A stretch of DNA of 55,109 bases, taken from an uncultured Chitinophagaceae bacterium (GTDB taxonomy: Bacteria; Bacteroidota; Bacteroidia; Chitinophagales; Chitinophagaceae). The position numbers and the translations under genes are program-made. The stretch lies in contig CAISCV010000126.1 in assembly GCA_903883945.1 (NCBI GenBank), positions 1-55,109 on the forward strand. The letters are read 5' to 3'. The notes below the pieces were generated by a model. That model searched no databases, was not told where the DNA came from, and worked only from the letters and a program-made list of their open reading frames with translations. Shown one piece after another: positions 1 through 7,275 of this stretch (positions are counted from its first letter, which is position 1; each line of letters starts with the position of its first letter).

Positions 1-1
1 A

Positions 2-838
2 AAGACGCCCAATATATTCACGGTTCATGGATGGCCATTTGAAAACGGTACGCCCTTTTATCAGAAAGTAGTTGCATTGGCTGTAGAACGATTGCTGATT
101 CCTTTTAGTGATAGCTATGTGTGCGTATCCAACTATACAAAAGAATTTGGATTGTCTAAGTTGCCGCTTAGCAAGTCTCGGGTATATGCTTGCCCCAATA
201 TGCACGAGAAAAAAGAAAAACCTTATCTGCAAAGTAAGACCCTGCAACACAATGTATTGATGGTAGGAGGTTTTAGGGCACAAAAAGACCACCTTACCGC
301 ATTGAGAGCTTTGCGTATTATTATCGAGGCAAACAAGATTCCTTCCATACATTTCACTTTTGTGGGAGATGGCCCAAAGCGTTGTGTGATCGAAAATTTT
401 ATAACCGAAAATAACCTTAGCTCCTTTGTTACGCTTGTGGGCGAAACAAAAGAAATAGATACCTATTATAGTAATGCCGACATTGTAATACTCCCTACCT
501 ATTACGAAGGTTTGCCTTTGTCGTTAATAGAAGCATTACAAAACGGCATCCCCGTAATTGCTACCAATACAGGTGGCATCAATGAAATTGTTTTTGATAA
601 TGAAAATGGCAATCTTATACAAGTAGAAGATGAGACGGCCTTGGCAGCACATATTACCAATTATTATTTGAATGATAAGATTAGTCAACTTTCTAGCAAT
701 GCCAGAAAGGTTTATGAAAAATATTATGGCTACGATATCATTAGCAAGAAGCTGAATGATGTAATGGATACATCTTTGCGTAACTCTGTTTTTGCTAAGA
801 AAAAAGAGGTTATCAATCAAGTTTCAATGGAATTCTAG
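2..838 (+). CDS. Glycosyltransferase family 4 protein (5' end outside window)
   Basis: Retaining GT-B glycosyltransferase that adds a sugar from a nucleotide-sugar donor to a lipid-linked oligosaccharide at the inner face of the membrane. The reading frame is open from base 2, so the start lies upstream of the window; 278 residues are visible. The first residues contain TVHGWPF, typical of the N-terminal acceptor domain. The C-terminal donor-binding domain shows the GT4 E-x7-E motif in EGLPLSLIEA followed by GIPVIATNTGGINEIV. It is the first visible gene of the polysaccharide locus and is followed at 75 nt by a polymerase-like gene. The sugar and acceptor cannot be told from the sequence. The family call is firm. 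Confidence 0.9.
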   Translation, partial: KTPNIFTVHGWPFENGTPFYQKVVALAVERLLIPFSDSYVCVSNYTKEFGLSKLPLSKSRVYACPNMHEKKEKPYLQSKTLQHNVLMVGGFRAQKDHLTALRALRIIIEANKIPSIHFTFVGDGPKRCVIENFITENNLSSFVTLVGETKEIDTYYSNADIVILPTYYEGLPLSLIEALQNGIPVIATNTGGINEIVFDNENGNLIQVEDETALAAHITNYYLNDKISQLSSNARKVYEKYYGYDIISKKLNDVMDTSLRNSVFAKKKEVINQVSMEF

Positions 839-913
839 TTAAATTAGTTTATTTAATTTCTTTCAAAACATCATTCTGATTATTTTTAGCAATTGGACTG
901 ATTTTTCTAATAA

Positions 914-2122
914 ATGATTTTCTTTCTTCTATTTCTAGCGCTCTTCAATAGGTTTATCTATAAATCTAGCTTAAACCCGATATTTCTACAATCGGTTTTA
1001 TGGCTTATTTATTATGTACTATTGGCAGCCAACATCAAAGTGTATGATGTACGGATTGAGCAGGTGAATGCATTTATTTTATTGCAATCTATTGGCTTTT
1101 CATTAGGAGGTTTCTTATGTTTTTTATTCTCAAAGAAATCATCGGTGTGGGAGAAAAAGGAATTAAGTGTATTTTCTTTGGAGGCTGTTCAAAAGAATAT
1201 ATTATTTCTTTTCCCTTTTTTCTTCTGTATCCTTTGTGTTTCCTTTCTTGCTTTAGCAAGAACATCCGGTTCTATCTCTCTGGCAAACCTGGCAGATATC
1301 AGACAAAATCTAGCAGAAGATGATGGTAAGAAGTATGGAACGTATGGACTCATACAATTTCTCTTATCTATATACTTGCTTTTATATGCAGCCACAAAAA
1401 CTAAGTTCCATTATCGGTTCACCCTGTTTTATATTATTTTCTTTTATTTCACAGCATTGTTAGGGGCTAAGGCGGCTTTTCTTTTCTTTTTCTCCTCCTT
1501 GTTATATGTTTTGTTGTGGCAAAAGAAAATTAATATTTCTAAAGTCGTCCTTTCAGTTGCACTCATCTTTAGCCTTTTTGTGGTTATTACCCTGCTGAGA
1601 ACAGATAGTTCCTATAACACAGACCTAAGTTTTCTTTCCGATGTATTACTTATCTATTCTATCACCTCTATGCCCGGTTTGGCGCTTACAGCACACGGTG
1701 CCTCATCGCCCTTCTTTGGATACCAAACATTCAGGGTTATCTATTTGTGGTTGAATAAAATTGGATTCTCTTTACCCATTTCCCCTGTTCTGTTACAATT
1801 TACCTATACGCCCCTTCCTACCAATGTTTTTTCTTATGTGAAGCCCTATTTTACAGATTTCGGCTATGTAGGTGTTTTCTTATTGCCATTAATAATCGGA
1901 TTCTTAAACAATTACATGTTTTTCAGGGCAAATAAAGGCAGATTGGGTTCTTTTATTTTAAACGCATTACTTATCTTCCCATTGATTATGCAATTTTTTG
2001 ATGACCAATATTTTCGATGGTTTTCCAATTGGATATACTTTTCTGTATTAATACTGTTACTCACCAAGATAAGATTTTATGATATTAGGCTCCGTAATAG
2101 TAACCTACAACCCACAAATTGA
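914..2122 (+). CDS. Wzy-like O-antigen/oligosaccharide repeat-unit polymerase
   Basis: Predicted integral membrane protein of 402 residues, with many hydrophobic segments from the first residues (FFLLFLALFNRF) to the C-terminus and one larger polar stretch in the last third. This is the usual look of Wzy polymerases, which join undecaprenyl-linked repeat units on the periplasmic side. These proteins share little sequence, so the call rests on topology and on position between two glycosyltransferase genes. The last 44 bases overlap the start of the next gene, which suggests translational coupling. A ligase of the WaaL type is an alternative. Confidence 0.7.
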   Translation: MIFFLLFLALFNRFIYKSSLNPIFLQSVLWLIYYVLLAANIKVYDVRIEQVNAFILLQSIGFSLGGFLCFLFSKKSSVWEKKELSVFSLEAVQKNILFLFPFFFCILCVSFLALARTSGSISLANLADIRQNLAEDDGKKYGTYGLIQFLLSIYLLLYAATKTKFHYRFTLFYIIFFYFTALLGAKAAFLFFFSSLLYVLLWQKKINISKVVLSVALIFSLFVVITLLRTDSSYNTDLSFLSDVLLIYSITSMPGLALTAHGASSPFFGYQTFRVIYLWLNKIGFSLPISPVLLQFTYTPLPTNVFSYVKPYFTDFGYVGVFLLPLIIGFLNNYMFFRANKGRLGSFILNALLIFPLIMQFFDDQYFRWFSNWIYFSVLILLLTKIRFYDIRLRNSNLQPTN

Positions 2123-2993
2123 AGTTCTAGAGAGGCTGATTGATAGCACTACCCGCAGTGTAAAAACAATTATTCTATCCGACAATGGCAGCAAAAATCT
2201 GAGTGAAATCAGGGCACTTGCTGCTTCCTTCAGCAATGTAACCATCATTGAGTTGAACGACAATCTGGGCATTGGCTATGCCCAGAACAGAGGTATTGAA
2301 GCAGTGTTTGCTGACCCAAGCATTGAAGGGGTTTTATTGTTTGACCATGATAGTCAGCCTAGCCCCGACATGGTTACGGTTGTAGGCAACGCTTACGAGG
2401 AAATGACTGCCAAAGGAATGGTAGTAGGTGCTTTGGGTCCTGTATATATGGATCCCCGCACCGAAAACAACTATCCTATTTCTGTATTCTCGGGCTTTAA
2501 ACTAATTAAGAAATATCCTATACCGGGTGATAATACCCCTATTGCTGCTTCATTTCTGATAGCATCGGGTTCTTTAATTCCGCGTACCACCTACGAAAAA
2601 GTGGGAGGAATGCGGGAAGACTTTTTTATAGATTATATAGACATCGAATGGAGTTTTAGGGCTACACACTATGGCTTACCATCTTATGTGATACCCAATG
2701 CACGGATGCTGCACATTGTAGGCGACGACCGAATGAAGATGTTGGGTAGGGAAATCTCTATTCATAGTCCATTAAGGCGTTACTACTTAGCCCGCAACTC
2801 CGTTTTTATGGTAAAGATTGGATACATTGATTGGCGCTACAAGGTGCGAGAGGTATTTTTTTCAATCAGTCGAGTAATTGTTTTCTTGTTCTTTGTCGAT
2901 AAACGAATGACCTATCTGCGCTACATCATTAAAGGATGGAACGATGGTTTCAAGGGCAAGTATGGAAAGATAGATGTGTTGCCGAGGGGATAG
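2079..2993 (+). CDS. Glycosyltransferase family 2 (rhamnosyltransferase-like)
   Basis: Inverting GT-A glycosyltransferase of 304 residues. The N-terminus has the family nucleotide-binding strand SVIVTYNP, then LSDNGS and the metal-binding DHDS stretch near residue 89. DYIDIEWSFRA near residue 184 corresponds to the catalytic ED-like region of rhamnosyltransferase-type GT2 enzymes. A hydrophobic stretch near the C-terminus (VIVFLFFV) may associate with the membrane. The start overlaps the upstream polymerase gene by 44 nt in another frame. The specificity for rhamnose is inferred from similarity of style and from the rfb genes in the same locus, not shown. Confidence 0.85.
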   Translation: MILGSVIVTYNPQIEVLERLIDSTTRSVKTIILSDNGSKNLSEIRALAASFSNVTIIELNDNLGIGYAQNRGIEAVFADPSIEGVLLFDHDSQPSPDMVTVVGNAYEEMTAKGMVVGALGPVYMDPRTENNYPISVFSGFKLIKKYPIPGDNTPIAASFLIASGSLIPRTTYEKVGGMREDFFIDYIDIEWSFRATHYGLPSYVIPNARMLHIVGDDRMKMLGREISIHSPLRRYYLARNSVFMVKIGYIDWRYKVREVFFSISRVIVFLFFVDKRMTYLRYIIKGWNDGFKGKYGKIDVLPRG

Positions 2994-3085
2994 TAACTGT
3001 TGAAGTATGGTATTGACTTTGCATAATTCTCTAAAAATATCTAAAAGAGTAGTCATCATTCATAAAGCAAAATAATTTACATAAA

Positions 3086-3484
3086 ATGTCTACCATACAA
3101 ATAGTTATCGAAAGAAGTAAGGATATGTTTTCGGCTTATGCCGAAAATGTAGCAGGTATTTATGGCGGTGGAAGCACCGTTGAAGAAGCCAAGCAATCTG
3201 TATTAGATGCCATTAAATGGTACACGGCGTATAATAAACCAGAAAATATCCCTGCTATTCTTACAACCAATTTCGATATCGTCTACAGGTTCGATGCCCA
3301 AAGCCTTCTTTCTTATTATAAGGGCATCTTTACAAATGGAGCCCTAGAAAGAATTACAGGTATCAATCAACGTCAGTTACAACACTATGCTAATGGGTTG
3401 AAAAAGCCAAGAAAAACGCAAGTTAAAAAGATTGAAACGGGGCTTCATCAACTAGCAAGTGAGTTGTTGACGATACAGTTGTAG
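3086..3484 (+). CDS. HicB-like antitoxin, orphan
   Basis: Protein of 132 residues. The N-terminal half (IVIERSKDMFSAYAENVAG followed by a GGGSTVEEAKQSVLDAI segment) matches the HicB partial RNase-H-like fold. The C-terminal half (ALERITGINQRQLQHYANG) looks like a helix-turn-helix that would bind operator DNA. HicB normally neutralises the HicA mRNA interferase made from an adjacent gene. No HicA-like reading frame fits in the 92 nt before or the 63 nt after this gene, so it is either an orphan antitoxin or a stand-alone regulator. It sits at the junction between glycosyltransferase genes and a DUF3800 gene. Confidence 0.75.
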   Translation: MSTIQIVIERSKDMFSAYAENVAGIYGGGSTVEEAKQSVLDAIKWYTAYNKPENIPAILTTNFDIVYRFDAQSLLSYYKGIFTNGALERITGINQRQLQHYANGLKKPRKTQVKKIETGLHQLASELLTIQL

Positions 3485-3547
3485 ATAGAGGAAAAGTAGG
3501 GAAAGATAGAGGTGATTTTTAGGGTATAATTCTAATAAATTATAATT

Positions 3548-4300
3548 ATGTATTTCTGCTATGTTGATGAAAGTAGAGACTGTGGCAAATACGATGCATC
3601 TATTCCAGATAAGACAGGTTCGCCCTATTTTATATTGTGTGGATTGATTGTAGATTCTTCTAAATGGAAAATAGCATTAGGTATCTTAAAATCTTTTCGG
3701 AAGCAATTGGCTAGAGAAAGTTATTTGCCTTATGATGTTGAATTTCATTGTGCAGAAATGATAGACCCACATAAAATAAAAGAGTACAGCACCATCAGTG
3801 TGCCAGATAGATGGAAACTAATTGAAAGATATGCAGAAACTATTGGTCAATACGGTGCTTTTTCTATAATTAGCGTGGTAATAGATAAAAGAAAAAGCGT
3901 GGTTGCACCAGCAAGTTATCTTACTACAGCGGTATCAAAACTATATCAGGCTTTTGATGAATTTCTAAAAAATGAAAAGCGATATGGTCTTTTGTTTTTT
4001 GATAGGGCAAACGAAAAGCATATTAATACACATGTTAGAAAATTATTGGGTACAGGGGCAAGTGGAGAAACAATACCGGATATTCGTATTGGTTGGGTGA
4101 TTGAGGACCCAATTTTCAGGGTTTCGTCAGATTCTATTTTCGTTCAATCGGCTGATGTAATTGCATATACATTAAAGGAAAAAGACTTTCCGCAAACATC
4201 TAGAAAAAAATTTCAAGCAGACAGGATATTTCAAAGAAAGCTTGAAAAAATTTGCTTTGTATCTCATCTAGCAAATGAAGATGGTATCATAAGGGCATAA
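3548..4300 (+). CDS. DUF3800 domain protein
   Basis: Protein of 250 residues beginning with YFCYVDESRDCGKY, the DUF3800 signature YxDESG with the Gly replaced by Arg. Further conserved points are FFDRANEKH in the middle and VQSADVIAYTLKEK near the C-terminus, the acidic and polar positions of an RNase-H-like fold. The biochemical role of the family is not established; members occur often in mobile and defence-associated regions. The gene has a short spacer after the HicB-like gene and may be co-transcribed. Its stop codon abuts the U-tract of a minus-strand terminator. Confidence 0.8.
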   Translation: MYFCYVDESRDCGKYDASIPDKTGSPYFILCGLIVDSSKWKIALGILKSFRKQLARESYLPYDVEFHCAEMIDPHKIKEYSTISVPDRWKLIERYAETIGQYGAFSIISVVIDKRKSVVAPASYLTTAVSKLYQAFDEFLKNEKRYGLLFFDRANEKHINTHVRKLLGTGASGETIPDIRIGWVIEDPIFRVSSDSIFVQSADVIAYTLKEKDFPQTSRKKFQADRIFQRKLEKICFVSHLANEDGIIRA

Positions 4301-4304
4301 AAAA

Positions 4305-4370
4305 ACCCCGGTTCCAAACCGAGGATTTGGTCCAGGCCAGCCAAAGCCGTACAGCTTCTTAGGTCTAGAA
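4305..4370 (-). ncRNA. Candidate small RNA
   Basis: A leftward unit of about 65 nt is bounded by an exact Bacteroidota -7 box (TATATTTG, 4376-4383) and the terminator at 4306-4324. It contains a GC-rich stretch (AGCTGTACGGCTTTGGCTGG) that stands out from the very AT-rich surroundings and has no reading frame of note. I do not recognise it as a known RNA family. The 5' end is inferred from the promoter box; no -33 element is clear. Confidence 0.4.
4306..4324 (-). terminator. Intrinsic terminator reading leftwards
   Basis: Read on the minus strand, CCTCGGTT and AACCGGGG pair around a 3-nt loop (8 bp, one G-U) and are followed by a run of seven Ts that reaches the stop codon of the DUF3800 gene. 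The T-run is on the minus strand only, so the terminator serves a leftward transcript, although no leftward protein gene is found to the right of it before 7276. Confidence 0.7.
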
Positions 4371-4375
4371 TGCAA

Positions 4376-4383
4376 CAAATATA
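4376..4383 (-). promoter_or_regulatory. -7 promoter box TATATTTG (minus strand)
   Basis: Exact match to the Bacteroidota sigma-ABfr -7 consensus TAnnTTTG on the minus strand, placed to start the small-RNA candidate about 6-8 nt downstream. Confidence 0.45.
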
Positions 4384-4484
4384 AGCTAAGGATCTGTATT
4401 GAATAAATATTTATTAGTTTCGGACTATTTTCAATAATAACCAGCTACTAATTACGCCTACCAGCAGAAATATCAGGCATAAAC

Positions 4485-4652
4485 AAACTTTAGTTAGGCA
4501 TAACTAAAGAATAATTACTAATAATTATTTACTTATTACTAATAACTAAACTTTAGTTAGGCATAACTAAAGAATAATTATTAATAATTATTTACTTATT
4601 ACTAATAACTAAAGTTTAAATAGGCATAACTAAAGTTTGTTTATGCCTAACT
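4485..4652. repeat. Array of eight 21-bp units (array 1)
   Basis: Eight head-to-tail units of exactly 21 bp. Units 1-3 are repeated as units 4-6 with one base change, giving a 63-bp higher period; units 7 and 8 are variants. The core is AGTTAGGCATAACT; across the boundary of units 1-2 and of units 4-5 it forms CTTTAGTTA-ggca-TAACTAAAG, a dyad with perfect 9-bp arms. One or two degenerate units may precede it (from about 4443). All six reading frames contain stops within the units, so it is not coding. The rest of the 4301-4837 gap holds the small-RNA candidate and nothing else I recognise. Confidence 0.9.
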
Positions 4653-4837
4653 ATTTCTCCGTTAAAAGTGTTTTAATGGGTCTTTAGGCTATATGAAATG
4701 TTAATGTGTGTCAATTACGTAGCTAAATGACGATTGTGTACTCCATTTATCAAAATAAGTACCCCATCATACCCCTACAAGTGCTTAAATGTCTACCTTC
4801 AACGGTGAAGCATAAAACTTAGCTTCATTTTCCCGAT

Positions 4838-5491
4838 ATGACAAAAGTTATAGTCGTACTTATCAGTTGGTTAGCTACCAAACAGCTTAAAATGATTGCT
4901 TTAGCCACCAGTGTTGCAAAGTTGATGTTGACCAATGTGACCACATTTGCTACACCCGATGTTTCCTTAACGGCTTTAACAGCAGCTGCTGCAAGGCTTC
5001 AGGCTGCGTATAATAATAGAAAGAATGGCGATGTAGGGCGTGTAGAATATAAAAACGCTGCGGAAGCACTGGATGTTCTGTTGCATTCGCAAGCTACCTA
5101 TGTAAATGGTATAGCAAAGGGCAATTCGGCTATTATCGTTTTGTCGGGGTTTACGGCAACGAGTAACGATAAAGTAAAGAAAACTAAAACAGATGCACCG
5201 GGGCCGGTATTAACGATAACGCCGGGCGGTGGAGTTTTAGATTTGGGTATTAAAAAAGTGAAAGATGCAGCTTCTTACATCTTTATTATTTTTGTGGGTG
5301 TAGTAGGAGAGGTGATTGTGGGAGATAATTATGTGCGCACCACTACAGATGCCATCATTGTTACCAAAGGAAAATTGAGTGAAATTGTTACTGGATTAAA
5401 GATTGGCACCACTGTTACGGTGTTGGCACTTACCCAGAATGCAGGAGGCATTAGTGCCGCAGGGCCTGCCACCACCAAGTTGATAAACTAA
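4838..5491 (+). CDS. Conserved-looking hypothetical protein with C-terminal fibronectin-III-like region
   Basis: Protein of 217 residues without an assigned function. The N-terminal 100 residues are Ala-rich and probably helical (TALTAAAARLQAAYNN). A Gly/Pro linker (DAPGPVLTITPGGG) is followed by a beta-rich, Thr/Val-rich C-terminal part (ASYIFIIFVGVVGEVIVG; KLSEIVTGLKIGTTVTVLAL) whose strand pattern suggests a fibronectin-III-like domain. Genes of this layout are common as single genes in Bacteroidota. No clear signal peptide is seen. It stands alone between array 1 and an intrinsic terminator. Confidence 0.65.
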   Translation: MTKVIVVLISWLATKQLKMIALATSVAKLMLTNVTTFATPDVSLTALTAAAARLQAAYNNRKNGDVGRVEYKNAAEALDVLLHSQATYVNGIAKGNSAIIVLSGFTATSNDKVKKTKTDAPGPVLTITPGGGVLDLGIKKVKDAASYIFIIFVGVVGEVIVGDNYVRTTTDAIIVTKGKLSEIVTGLKIGTTVTVLALTQNAGGISAAGPATTKLIN

Positions 5492-5493
5492 CT

Positions 5494-5528
5494 AAAAAGG
5501 CTATCTGGCATACCGGATAGCCTTTTTT
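5494..5528 (+). terminator. Intrinsic terminator
   Basis: AAAAAGGCTATC and GATAGCCTTTTT form a 12-bp stem around a 10-nt loop with a T-rich tail, just after the stop codon of the hypothetical gene ending at 5491. Confidence 0.85.
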
Positions 5529-5680
5529 ATGCTAATTATAAACTGATTGCTGAACCAATAAAAGATACTGTCCTCTAAAGATGATGAAGACTTCTAAAAA
5601 ATTATAAATTCCCTTACCCATCAACCCCTATTTTCGTGATTGAAAGAATTGGTATTTAAAATAATGCTCAGATAAGATTT

Positions 5681-6457
5681 ATGAACCCTTTAGCGATAAT
5701 TAGTAACAAAAAACCTAGTGTGCTGGCACAATTGGTAGTAGAAAAGTTGTTTGATAAGAAACTGAAGAACTTCTCTAGTATAGAAAAATATTTTTTGAAT
5801 AAAACAGGGATTGAAATTGGCGGGCCAAGTAGAAAATTTACCACTAGTCAGCCCATACCCTTATACGATTTAGCAAAAAAGGTGGATGGTTGCAACTTTA
5901 GTAGCCATACAGCTTGGGAGGGTGAAATAAAGCCGGGAGATACCTATGAGTATCAAGCGGGTAAAATGGGTCATCAATATATTTGTGATGGGGTAGATGT
6001 GCCAATTATCCCTAAAGGCGTGTTTGATTTTGCGCTTTCATGTCATAATCTCGAACATATTGCCAACCCTATGAAGGCAGTCGAAAATTGGATTAAGTTG
6101 TTGAAACCAAATGGTAGTGCCATATTGTTGGTGTTGCCTAGAAAAGAATCAAACTTCGATCACAAACGCCCTACAACAACGTTTGAACATGTATTGGAAG
6201 ATTATAAAAATGATATTGGAGAAGATGATTTAACCCATCTGCCAGAAATATTGCAACTCCACGATTTACGTTTCGATCCAATGGCAGGAGGGCTAGAAAA
6301 TTTCACTAAAAGGTCGCAGGATAACATCAATAATCGTTGCTTGCATCATCATGTGTACAGCTTGGATTTGTTAGAAAAGATATGTCTTCATTTCAAACTG
6401 AAAGTAGTTTTAAAAGAAAGCCGTGTAGGCGATCATGTTGTGGTAGCGGTTAATTGA
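5681..6457 (+). CDS. Class I SAM-dependent methyltransferase
   Basis: Protein of 258 residues. GIEIGGPSRKF near residue 46 is the glycine-rich SAM-binding loop, followed at a distance by FDFALSCHNLEHIANP and the post-loop segment WIKLLKPNGSAILLVLPR typical of methyltransf_11-type enzymes. In a polysaccharide locus the substrate is probably a sugar or a glycolipid, which is inference. It has its own intergenic space on both sides (about 190 and 106 nt), so it is probably a single transcription unit. Confidence 0.8.
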   Translation: MNPLAIISNKKPSVLAQLVVEKLFDKKLKNFSSIEKYFLNKTGIEIGGPSRKFTTSQPIPLYDLAKKVDGCNFSSHTAWEGEIKPGDTYEYQAGKMGHQYICDGVDVPIIPKGVFDFALSCHNLEHIANPMKAVENWIKLLKPNGSAILLVLPRKESNFDHKRPTTTFEHVLEDYKNDIGEDDLTHLPEILQLHDLRFDPMAGGLENFTKRSQDNINNRCLHHHVYSLDLLEKICLHFKLKVVLKESRVGDHVVVAVN

Positions 6458-6532
6458 TAAACTGAAAGTGACCATAAACCCCTAAGTACTAACCTAATTT
6501 GATAATCTACTTCCGTTTATTAAGTATTCTCT

Positions 6533-6540
6533 TAACTTTG
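6533..6540 (+). promoter_or_regulatory. -7 box TAACTTTG upstream of the VapBC-type pair
   Basis: Exact TAnnTTTG match 23 nt before the antitoxin start codon. A -33 TTTG is present but too far away to be convincing. Confidence 0.45.
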
Positions 6541-6563
6541 AAAACAACAAAAACTTATTAATC

Positions 6564-6794
6564 ATGGTGGCAGTAGTTGGAACTTATCAAAATGGATATG
6601 TAAAGCTTGATAAAGAATATCACTCAAATAATCCGGTGAAAGTAATTGTTACATTTTTAGAAGAAATACCTGCACAAACAGAAAAGGGTCTTTCTCTTTC
6701 AGACTTTTCATTTACACAAAGCCAAAAAAATCTAGAAAACTTTAAAGGTTCATTTAGTGAAACGGTGATGGAAGAAAGAAGATCTGACCTATGA
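6564..6794 (+). CDS. Antitoxin of a type II VapBC-like module
   Basis: Small protein of 76 residues that precedes and overlaps (by 4 nt, ATGA-type) a PIN-domain toxin gene. The N-terminus (AVVGTYQNGYVKLDKEY) is a short beta-rich DNA-binding-like segment as in DUF2281/DUF104-like antitoxins, followed by an acidic, probably flexible C-terminus that would wrap the toxin. The call depends mainly on its partner and on the overlap. Confidence 0.7.
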   Translation: MVAVVGTYQNGYVKLDKEYHSNNPVKVIVTFLEEIPAQTEKGLSLSDFSFTQSQKNLENFKGSFSETVMEERRSDL

Positions 6795-7237
6795 AAATTT
6801 TTATAGATACCTCTTCATTATTCAAACTGTATCATCGGGAAGCAGATACTGAAATTATTGAACAAATATTTTCTCAACTACTAGTTACGGAGGTTTATTT
6901 ATCGGAGATATCAAAAGTCGAATTTGCATCATCTGTGTGGAAAAAAGTACGAACAAGAGAAATTACGGCATTAGAAGCTACTACTACTTTGCAACTATTT
7001 GAAAATGATAGTTCGAAATATACTTTCATAGCTACTGATAGTATGATAATTGAAAAAGCTAGAAAATTGACAATAAAATATGGATTGAAAGGGTTGAGGA
7101 CTTTGGATAGCATTCAACTTTCGAGTGCAATTTCTTTGTCAAAAGAAATTGAACTATTTGTTACATCAGACAACTTATTGAAATCATTTTTAAATCAAGA
7201 AGGACTACAAACAGATTTGCTGACTGTTAAAAAATAG
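6791..7237 (+). CDS. PIN-domain ribonuclease toxin (VapC-like)
   Basis: Protein of 148 residues with the four acidic positions of PIN nucleases: IDTSSLFKLY (Asp6), an ExxK-like LSEISKVEFA (Glu45), LRTLDSIQLSSA (Asp113) and a final FVTSDNLL (Asp134). Such toxins cut tRNA or other RNA when released from the antitoxin. The 4-nt overlap with the upstream antitoxin gene shows the usual coupled arrangement. The pair sits inside the polysaccharide locus and ends 38 nt before the convergent flippase gene. Confidence 0.85.
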   Translation: MKIFIDTSSLFKLYHREADTEIIEQIFSQLLVTEVYLSEISKVEFASSVWKKVRTREITALEATTTLQLFENDSSKYTFIATDSMIIEKARKLTIKYGLKGLRTLDSIQLSSAISLSKEIELFVTSDNLLKSFLNQEGLQTDLLTVKK

Positions 7238-7275
7238 GTTTGAAAATTATTTATGGTTTTTCTTCTACCTCAAAT

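Noticed and set aside
4306-4330. tRNA T-arm (GGTTCCAAACC on the plus strand)
   Set aside because: No acceptor, D or anticodon arm can be placed around it; the hairpin plus T-run fits a minus-strand terminator better.
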